This document shows, one piece after another, positions 58,492 through 64,000 of a stretch of 64,000 nucleotides of DNA. Numbering within the stretch: position 1 is the stretch's first letter; each line of letters opens with the position of its first letter. The position numbers and the translations under genes were made by a program. The notes beneath the pieces were generated by a model. The model was given only the letters and a program-made list of their open reading frames with translations. It searched no databases and was not told the origin of the DNA. The stretch comes from Nitrospira sp. GTDB taxonomy: Bacteria; Nitrospirota; Nitrospiria; Nitrospirales; Nitrospiraceae. The DNA is taken from NCBI GenBank assembly GCA_037045225.1, contig JBAOHZ010000009.1:3334001-3398000 (forward strand). Direction: 5' to 3'.

Positions 58492-58656
58492 TTCATGAAT
58501 GCCGTCGCGAGGTGTTCGAGACCGACGCTCGCCGGGGCTTCGCGCAAGTGAGGCTGACGGAGGCGTACGTGCAGTCCGTCGAGGAGGCCGAACGAGAACA
58601 GCCCCGCCGGGCGAGAGGATCGGACGCCGGAGCAGGGATTCATGAATAGTCCGAGC
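58492..58656 (+). repeat. Dispersed intergenic repeat, copy C
   Basis: The best-preserved copy. Terminal inverted repeats are GCTCGGATTATTCATGAAT (58492-58510) and ATTCATGAATAGTCCGAGC (58638-58656), 18 of 19 matching. The internal frame reads IIHECRREVFETDARRGFAQ, SVEEAEREQPRRAR and ends HE-TAG. It occupies the space between divergent ltaE and the transporter gene. Confidence 0.9.
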
Positions 58657-58678
58657 TAGTCGCTCACTCCGGAGACGT

Positions 58679-59989
58679 ATGGAGAGATTGCGCCGTTCAG
58701 TTGCCCGGTTCGTTCAGGCGGAGCCGCAGGAGATATGGCCGCTGGCCTGGTCGTTCGGGTATTTTTTCTGCCTCCTCTGCGGCTACTACATTCTTCGGCC
58801 CGTGCGAGATGAAATGGCGATCCAAGGCGGCGTGCACAATCTGCCCTGGATGATGACCGGGACCTTTCTGACGTTACTGGCCGTGACCCCGCTGTTCGGC
58901 TGGTTGTCGGCCCGCTTTTCCCGCTATCGAGTGCTGCTCGCGGTCTATCTGTTCTTCATCTCCAATCTCGTCTGCCTGTACCTGCTGATGACCGGCCGGC
59001 AGTACATCGAGTGGGTGGCCCGCGGGTTTTTCGTGTGGCTCTCGGTCTTCAATTTGTTTGTGGTGTCGGTGTTCTGGAGTTTCATGGCCGATCTGTTTAC
59101 ACCGGCCCAAGGTGCGCGGCTGTTCGGCATGATCGCGGCTGGAGGAAGCACCGGAGCCCTGGTCGGTCCCCTGTTGACGACGGGACTGACGTATCTCTTT
59201 CCGGTTCCGGTGTTGATGCTGGTCTCGGCGCTCTTTCTCCTGGCCTGCATCGGGTGTATTTACAAGCTGGAGAGATGGAGTCGCGGCCGGACCCTGTCTC
59301 ACCGGGAAAACAGCGGGGAGCCGTTGGGCGGCGGTTTCCTGGCCGGTGTTCGACTGGTATGGGCCTCGCCGTATCTGCTGGGCATCTGCGGCTACCTCAC
59401 CTTCCTGACCATGACGGCGACCTTCCTCTACTTCGAACAAGTCCGGTTGGTGGCGGAACATTTCGATACGCCGGAGGCCAGAACGCGCCTGTTCTCGACG
59501 CTCGATTTCGCCACGAATGTGCTCACCTGGCTGACGCAGCTGTTCATCACGAATCGCGTGGTGGCCCGGTTCGGCCTAGTGGCCCCGTTGCTCTTCCTGC
59601 CGGTCGTGAGCCTGATTGGGTTTCTTGGCATTGCCCTGTGGCCGGGGCTCGTCGTGTATGTGAGTTTCTCCGTGCTGCGTCGAGTAGGGGAATATGCCCT
59701 CTCCAAACCCGCCCGCGAAGTCCTCTTCACGGTGGTGAGCCGCGAAGAAAAATACAAAGCGAAGAACTTCATCGACACGGCGATCTCGCGCGCCGGGGAT
59801 GCGTCCACCGGCTGGCTGGTATCGGGCATCAAGGCGCTCGGCGTAACGACGGCGCAGATTTCCTGGGCTCTGCTTCCGCTTATGTTTCTTTGGGCCTGGC
59901 TTGGCCGGTGGCTGGCGCGGCAGCAGCGTACACGGCTGGACGCCGGTCAGGTTCCTCCCGGCACTCCGGTCGAGGGAGACGGTGTCTGA
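58679..59989 (+). CDS. NTP/NDP-exchanger-like MFS membrane transporter
   Basis: A 436-residue protein with 11-12 hydrophobic helices. The start MERLRRSVARFVQAEPQEIW and the early segment FFCLLCGYYILRPVRDEMAI, with YYxLRPxRDE, is the signature of the AAA/Tlc-like transporter group related to ATP/ADP exchangers. Other features are FVVSVFWSFMADLFTPAQGA, RLFGMIAAGGSTGALVGPLL and FTVVSREEKYKAKNFIDTAI. Free-living relatives are annotated as MFS transporters with unknown substrate, so nucleotide exchange is not assured. GGAG lies 5 bases before the ATG; the repeat element C ends 22 bases upstream and may hold its promoter. Confidence 0.8.
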   Translation: MERLRRSVARFVQAEPQEIWPLAWSFGYFFCLLCGYYILRPVRDEMAIQGGVHNLPWMMTGTFLTLLAVTPLFGWLSARFSRYRVLLAVYLFFISNLVCLYLLMTGRQYIEWVARGFFVWLSVFNLFVVSVFWSFMADLFTPAQGARLFGMIAAGGSTGALVGPLLTTGLTYLFPVPVLMLVSALFLLACIGCIYKLERWSRGRTLSHRENSGEPLGGGFLAGVRLVWASPYLLGICGYLTFLTMTATFLYFEQVRLVAEHFDTPEARTRLFSTLDFATNVLTWLTQLFITNRVVARFGLVAPLLFLPVVSLIGFLGIALWPGLVVYVSFSVLRRVGEYALSKPAREVLFTVVSREEKYKAKNFIDTAISRAGDASTGWLVSGIKALGVTTAQISWALLPLMFLWAWLGRWLARQQRTRLDAGQVPPGTPVEGDGV

Positions 59990-60368
59990 GAGCCCCTTCG
60001 GTCTTTGACTCACAAAAAAATCGCATGGTATAGTCCGGCGCGATGCAGTGACCGTTTTCTGGTCTGCTCATTCGGCGACCGGTTGCCTGCTGAGCAGGTT
60101 GCGAACATACTTGAATGTTGCCCATTGCGTGATGATCCACTCGTGCGCCGTCTCGGCAGCAGAATCACCCGCAGGATGCGCACACAAGGCTGTCCCTCAA
60201 GGCCACAGCGAATGAACAGGTGATCTCTCGTGCCGTACGGTGAGCCGATGAGGTTCACCACATGCGGAAGAACGCGCGTCACGTAAGTGAACGCCGCCGG
60301 CGGAATGTTCCGCATCCTGTTAGAACATCATCGAATCCTCGGGGCATACGTCGAAAGATAGGAACACC
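59990..60368. other. Intergenic region before the ProA-like gene
   Basis: No supported gene in about 380 bases. A minus-strand frame (60010-60315) has no RBS and no family resemblance. An AT-rich TTGACTCACAAAAAAATCGC followed by TGGTATAGT near 60004-60034 looks like a -35 (TTGACT) and -10 (TATAGT) pair on the plus strand, spaced about 17-18 bases, a plausible promoter for a leader or the downstream operon. Confidence 0.45.
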
Positions 60369-61733
60369 ATGGTTGAAGTTCCCGTTAAGCTGTATCTCGA
60401 TAAGGTCCTGAAATCAGCCCGTGAGACGGTGCGGCCATTTTCCCTCATGACGGGTCCGGCCAGAGATAAGGCCTTGCGGGGGATGGCGGCAGCGATTGCG
60501 GAGGCGGAGGAAGACATTCTTGCCGCCAACGAGAAGGATGTGGATGCCGTCGGGAAATCCATGACAGGGTATGAGAACCGGGAGCGGGTGCGGGACGCGG
60601 TGGCGCGGGTTCGTATGACGGCCGATGACGTCAAAGCCATGGTGGACCGACTGCACCGGATCGCCGACCTGCCGGATCCACTCGGTGAGGTGCTGGGACG
60701 TCATGAGGAATCCAACGGGCTCCAGGTCAGTCGGATGCGCGTGCCGATCGGGGTGATCGGGATTGTGTCTGAACTGGCCCCGCTCGAAACGATCGATGCA
60801 CTGGCACTCTGTCTGAAATCCGGCAACGTCTGTGTGTTTCGCGGGTCACCGGATTGGACGCTGACGCAGCAGACCATTGCCGCTTGTCTCTCGAAGGCTG
60901 CCGCCGATGCGGGGGTTCCCCTCGGCGCCTGTACGATCATCGAGCGTCCTGAAAAGGAAGCCGCGCTGGAATTGATCAAGTCCGGCAAAGCATTGGATGC
61001 CATTATTCCACGCGGCGGCGCGGGGCTTCGCAAGGTGGTGCAGGAACAGGCCAAGATGCCGATTCTCTGCCACGACGGCGGCATCACGCATGTGTACATC
61101 GATGGTGACGCCGACATCCCGTTGGCTCAAAATATCGTGGTGAATTCCAAAGTGCAGCTACCTTCGGCGGCCAATTCGCTGGACACGCTGCTGGTGCACC
61201 AGGGTATTGCCAGGCCGCTGTTGTCGGCGCTGATCCTGCGCTTGCTCGACGAGTTCAAAATCGATGTTCTTGGTTGTCCGAAGACCGTGGCGCTCATGGG
61301 CCAGATGCACATGACCGGGCATAAGGCCGTCAAGCCGGCCGAGGACGGAGATTGGAACCGGCAGTTTCAAGGGCCGACCATGGCGATCAAAATGGTGCCC
61401 AGCTTCGATGACGCGTTGACCCACATTGCGCAGCACGGTCCCAGTCACACCTGTGTCATCGTGACGAAATCGTATGCGTCTGCGATGCGGTTCAGCAAAG
61501 AGGTCGATGCGGGTTCGGTCCTGGTCAACGCCTCGTCGCGCCTGAATGCCGGGGACAGTCTTGGCCTGGGCGCCGATGTGGGACTGAGTTCCACGCGTCA
61601 TCATGCGCGAGGGCCGATCGGCCTGACGCAGCTCACGTGCGAAAAGTATGTCGTCTTCGGCAGCGGTCAACTCCGGCATCCGCATCCGGTGCCGCTGGCC
61701 TACGAAGACGCGATCATGCTCAAGAGGCCGTAA
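60369..61733 (+). CDS. ProA-like aldehyde-dehydrogenase-fold protein lacking the catalytic Cys
   Basis: A 454-residue protein clearly of the glutamate-5-semialdehyde dehydrogenase family: LKSARETVRPFSLM, LCLKSGNVCVFRGSPDWT, IIPRGGAGLRKVVQEQAKMP, ILCHDGGITHVYIDGDAD, EVDAGSVLVNASSRLNAGDS and GLGADVGLSSTRHHARGPIG. ProA normally reduces gamma-glutamyl phosphate in proline synthesis via a catalytic Cys in a P-S-T-C-N context. Here the site reads VQLPSAANSLDT: Ala268 stands at the Cys position (codon 61170-61172). The substrate segment YESRPNV is also replaced by SELAPLE. So proline-pathway activity is unlikely; a non-dehydrogenase or scaffold role is inferred. Good start (AGGAACACCATG). Confidence 0.82.
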   Translation: MVEVPVKLYLDKVLKSARETVRPFSLMTGPARDKALRGMAAAIAEAEEDILAANEKDVDAVGKSMTGYENRERVRDAVARVRMTADDVKAMVDRLHRIADLPDPLGEVLGRHEESNGLQVSRMRVPIGVIGIVSELAPLETIDALALCLKSGNVCVFRGSPDWTLTQQTIAACLSKAAADAGVPLGACTIIERPEKEAALELIKSGKALDAIIPRGGAGLRKVVQEQAKMPILCHDGGITHVYIDGDADIPLAQNIVVNSKVQLPSAANSLDTLLVHQGIARPLLSALILRLLDEFKIDVLGCPKTVALMGQMHMTGHKAVKPAEDGDWNRQFQGPTMAIKMVPSFDDALTHIAQHGPSHTCVIVTKSYASAMRFSKEVDAGSVLVNASSRLNAGDSLGLGADVGLSSTRHHARGPIGLTQLTCEKYVVFGSGQLRHPHPVPLAYEDAIMLKRP

Positions 61734-61848
61734 CGCGGGAACCAGGGTGCGCGGACGGTGCGCGGACATTGATACGAATGGATGTGAGACGTTCAATTGT
61801 CCATGTTCGATTCTCAGTCGCGCACGCTAGAACACCGAGCATTGAGCC

Positions 61849-63060
61849 TTGAACATTCAATCGAGCCGTGAGCTTCACGATCACTTAGCCTGGTGGGGGC
61901 TCCGGCACGTCGAATCCGACGCAGCTTATTTCGCCTGGCAACGGGACGTATTTTCCCTTCAAGAACTCGCCACACTCCATCAGCATATCGAAGCTAAACG
62001 GCAGGCCACCGAGGGGTCTGCTGCTGAAATCGCGTTCTACGATCTAACCGCTCAACCCCGCTCCGTTCCTGCGCTCTATAGTCAACGGTACGAATATTAT
62101 CTGGAGGTCGGCGCACGGGTGGCCGGTCAGCTCCGTGATGCTTCGACGATACTTGATGTGGGCTGCGGCATCGGTATCCTGACGACCTTCTATGCAACAC
62201 GTTGTCCGGCATCGACCATTGTCGGGATCGATCGCTCGCCGGCGTCCATCGATCTTGCTCGACAGCGGGCGCAGGAGCTGGGTTTGACCAATGTGCGCTT
62301 CGAATGCCGGGATCTGGATCGACAGGATCTCGCCGGGTCTTTCGACCTGATCGTCGCGACCCATACGTTGCTGCAGGCGGAGCAGGAGCCGGGTCTGCCC
62401 AGTCGAGACTGGAGCACGTTCGCGCGCTCAGGAGATGCGCAGGCGCAGCGAGAATTCGAACAGCGGACCGGCGTGGGCGTGAGGCTGGATCGGCTTCGTG
62501 CCGGGTTGGCTCTCGGTGGCCGCATGGTAGTCTTCGAAAAAACGAGACAACTCGCCCGCCGCATTCCATTCCAGCGCGCGCTTGCCGCTCGCGGCTTTCG
62601 ATTACTCGCACCGCCGGAGCCGGTGCGGTATCGTTCCGTGGAGGAAGTCGCGGACGATGGTCCGTTGTATGTGGTGGGAGTCGTGCCCTCGGAGCGGGCA
62701 TTGCCGTGGGATGAGTTACCGGAGGCCGATGGCATGCCCCCGCTCGATCTTGCGGCTATGGGATCGATGCAGGCACAAGACGACCAACCGCTCTATGAAA
62801 ACCATCAGAGTTCGGCGGAGCAGGCGTGGCTCTCGCTCCCGGCGAAACACGTGACCAGCCAGGTCACCCGCACCGAGCCGGACGGGCGGCAGTTGCATGT
62901 GGAGTGGGGGCGTGCAGGGCTGTTCGTCTATCTCTATTGCGCCAACAGCTTCGACCAGCGTCAATTGGTCGTGATTGAGCCGGCCCGCGCTGCTGTGCTG
63001 GAAACCTACTATCAGGAAATTACCGGAGAACAGCCTGTCGGCGGGAAGGAGTCCCTGTGA
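61849..63060 (+). CDS. SAM-dependent methyltransferase-domain protein
   Basis: A 403-residue protein, start TTG 61849 with a poor RBS; no better start is near. Residues ~85-200 form a Rossmann methyltransferase: TILDVGCGIGILTTFYATR (motif I), IVGIDRSPASIDLARQRA (motif II acidic), VRFECRDLDRQDLAGSFDLI and VATHTLLQ (motif IV). The C-terminal ~160 residues form an extra beta-rich domain (ADDGPLYVVGVVPSERALPW; GRAGLFVYLYCANSFDQRQL). Substrate is unknown. The stop overlaps the nucleotidyltransferase start (GTGA), so the two proteins are made together. Confidence 0.8.
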   Translation: MNIQSSRELHDHLAWWGLRHVESDAAYFAWQRDVFSLQELATLHQHIEAKRQATEGSAAEIAFYDLTAQPRSVPALYSQRYEYYLEVGARVAGQLRDASTILDVGCGIGILTTFYATRCPASTIVGIDRSPASIDLARQRAQELGLTNVRFECRDLDRQDLAGSFDLIVATHTLLQAEQEPGLPSRDWSTFARSGDAQAQREFEQRTGVGVRLDRLRAGLALGGRMVVFEKTRQLARRIPFQRALAARGFRLLAPPEPVRYRSVEEVADDGPLYVVGVVPSERALPWDELPEADGMPPLDLAAMGSMQAQDDQPLYENHQSSAEQAWLSLPAKHVTSQVTRTEPDGRQLHVEWGRAGLFVYLYCANSFDQRQLVVIEPARAAVLETYYQEITGEQPVGGKESL

Positions 63061-63911
63061 TGACGCCTGCGATCGACCGGCCGGACGCGTCGTCATCGGC
63101 CGTACAGGAAGTGGTCGGTCTGGTGCCCGCGGCCGGGTTGGCGAAACGCTTGCAGCCCTTTCCTTGTAGCAAGGAGGTCTATCCGGTCGGTTTCGTGCTG
63201 GATCGGCAGACCGGGAAACCAAGGCCGAAAGTTGCGGCTCACTACCTGTTGGAGAAGTTCAGTGCCGCCGGAATCACGAAGGCCTATCTGGTGATTCGAG
63301 ACGGCAAATGGGACATCCCGAACTACTTTCGAGACGGCGGGTTTGTCGACGTGTCGCTTGCCTACATTGTGATCGCCGGGTCGTTGGGACCGCCGGATAC
63401 CATCGATCGCGCGTATCCATTTTTGGAGCAGAAGCGTGTGGCCTTCGGCTTTCCCGATATTCTCTTTGGCCCCGACGATGCCTATCGGCAGTTAATCGCG
63501 ACGCAAGAGCGAACCGGAGCGGATGTGGTCTTGGGACTGCATCGGGTGTACGACCATCGGGTCTGGGATATGGTGGAGTGCGATCCCGACGGCCTCGTGC
63601 GGAACATCGTGATGAAACCGGCGGCGACGACGTTGACCTACGGCTGGTGCTGCGCGGTTTGGACACCGGCTTTCTCGGAATTTCTCCACCGCTTTCTGCG
63701 CGCGGAGGAGACGCACCGCAATTTGGCGCAATTAGCGAATACCGCCCATGATCCGGGCGGGGATTTAGCCATGGGGGTGGTCTTGCAGGCCGCCCTACAG
63801 GCAGGGCTGTTGGTACAGAGCGTGATGTTCCCCCATGATACCTATATCGACATCGGCACGCCGGAAGATCTTGCGAAAGCGGTGCGTCAGTTCAACCTGC
63901 CAGCACGATAA
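63057..63911 (+). CDS. Sugar-1-phosphate nucleotidyltransferase-like protein
   Basis: A 284-residue protein. The nucleotide-binding loop reads VGLVPAAGLAKRLQPFPCSK, a variant of G-x-G-T-R-x2-P-x-T, followed by EVYPVG. Conserved-looking regions are HYLLEKFSAAGITKAYLVI, FGFPDILFGPDDAYRQLI, GADVVLGLHRVYDHRVWDMV and MFPHDTYIDIGTPEDLAKAV, the last typical of NDP-sugar pyrophosphorylases. It should activate a sugar phosphate with an NTP, or act on another phosphate substrate. The coupling to a methyltransferase suggests synthesis of a modified sugar or small molecule. Complete at the C-terminus. Confidence 0.82.
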   Translation: MMTPAIDRPDASSSAVQEVVGLVPAAGLAKRLQPFPCSKEVYPVGFVLDRQTGKPRPKVAAHYLLEKFSAAGITKAYLVIRDGKWDIPNYFRDGGFVDVSLAYIVIAGSLGPPDTIDRAYPFLEQKRVAFGFPDILFGPDDAYRQLIATQERTGADVVLGLHRVYDHRVWDMVECDPDGLVRNIVMKPAATTLTYGWCCAVWTPAFSEFLHRFLRAEETHRNLAQLANTAHDPGGDLAMGVVLQAALQAGLLVQSVMFPHDTYIDIGTPEDLAKAVRQFNLPAR

Positions 63912-63920
63912 CCCCGACAC

Positions 63921-64000
63921 TCACGGATAAGCCGCCAGGAGCTGTTCGGCGATCCTGAGGCGATCCTGGTCCTCCGGTTTCTTGCACTGTCGCCGACAAG
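63921..64000 (-). CDS. C-terminal end of a gene running off the right edge
   Basis: The minus-strand frame entering from the right edge reads CRRQCKKPEDQDRLRIAEQL then LAAYP and stops at TGA (63923-63921). The Cys-x3-Cys and amphipathic helix look gene-like, and it converges with the nucleotidyltransferase with a 9-base gap. Too short to name. Confidence 0.5.
   Translation of the reverse strand, partial: CRRQCKKPEDQDRLRIAEQLLAAYP

Noticed and set aside
58386..58649. A free-standing 87-residue protein on the plus strand
   Set aside because: Its first part is antisense to the ltaE leader and the rest is repeat copy C; the shared repeat frame is reported as a finding instead of a gene.
60010..60315. 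Minus-strand frame of 101 residues before the ProA-like gene
   Set aside because: No RBS, no known motif, and the region carries promoter-like elements on the plus strand.

Overview
The window is GC-rich bacterial chromosome from a Gram-negative organism (outer-membrane porin, Skp/OmpH, lipoprotein). The gene set fits a Nitrospira-like member of the Nitrospirota: two-subunit glycyl-tRNA synthetase, pyruvate phosphate dikinase, and ribD and ribE in one gene stretch. That placement is an inference from gene content and style; there is no rRNA or other marker here to prove it.

Layout. 1-3.9 kb: small secreted or lipid-anchored proteins and a DcaP-like porin. 3.9-9.5 kb: a genetic scrapyard with three decayed RHS blocks carrying toxin tips and immunity-like genes, IS3-type remnants, and one intact GH15 glycosidase. 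9.5-15.3 kb: a sulfate uptake operon (rrf2-sbp-cysT-cysW-cysA, minus strand) and a ParE/RelE-type toxin-antitoxin pair. 15.5-27.4 kb: a long plus-strand housekeeping run (glyQ, glyS, ppdK, ribD, esterase, MFS transporter, a 35-residue membrane peptide, ribE). 27.5-30.8 kb: IS remnant, tRNA-Phe, tRNA-Ser(GCU), small genes, a PilZ protein and an older island remnant. 30.84-43.63 kb: a genomic island bounded by a 23-bp direct repeat of the 3' end of tRNA-Ser(UGA). It carries cargo genes, an intact IS481 element and a near-complete filamentous phage (inovirus) with a tyrosine integrase at its right end. 43.7-64 kb: serS, a radical SAM protein, rhodanese, Skp, an HD-GYP/HEAT-repeat pair, zwf and gnd of the oxidative pentose phosphate pathway, a threonine aldolase, an NTP/NDP-exchanger-like transporter, a ProA-like protein without its catalytic cysteine, a methyltransferase and a sugar-nucleotidyltransferase.

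The inovirus module reads HTH regulator, Rep, zinc ribbon, ssDNA-binding protein, small coat-like peptides, a pIII-like adhesin, a DUF2523/pVI-like protein, Zot/pI ATPase, a pVIII-like major coat, terminator, a second coat-like peptide, radC on the opposite strand, a cluster of nested inverted repeats, an excisionase-like protein and integrase. Most start codons overlap the previous stop (ATGA or GTGA).

The most unusual signals are: a dispersed ~170-bp intergenic repeat (three copies) with terminal inverted repeats and a conserved internal reading frame; tandem att sites showing that two related elements used the same tRNA; the nested hairpins that can mask the radC ribosome-binding site; 10-bp iterons before the phage rep genes; 189-bp direct repeats flanking an RHS toxin/immunity cassette; and the catalytically altered ProA.
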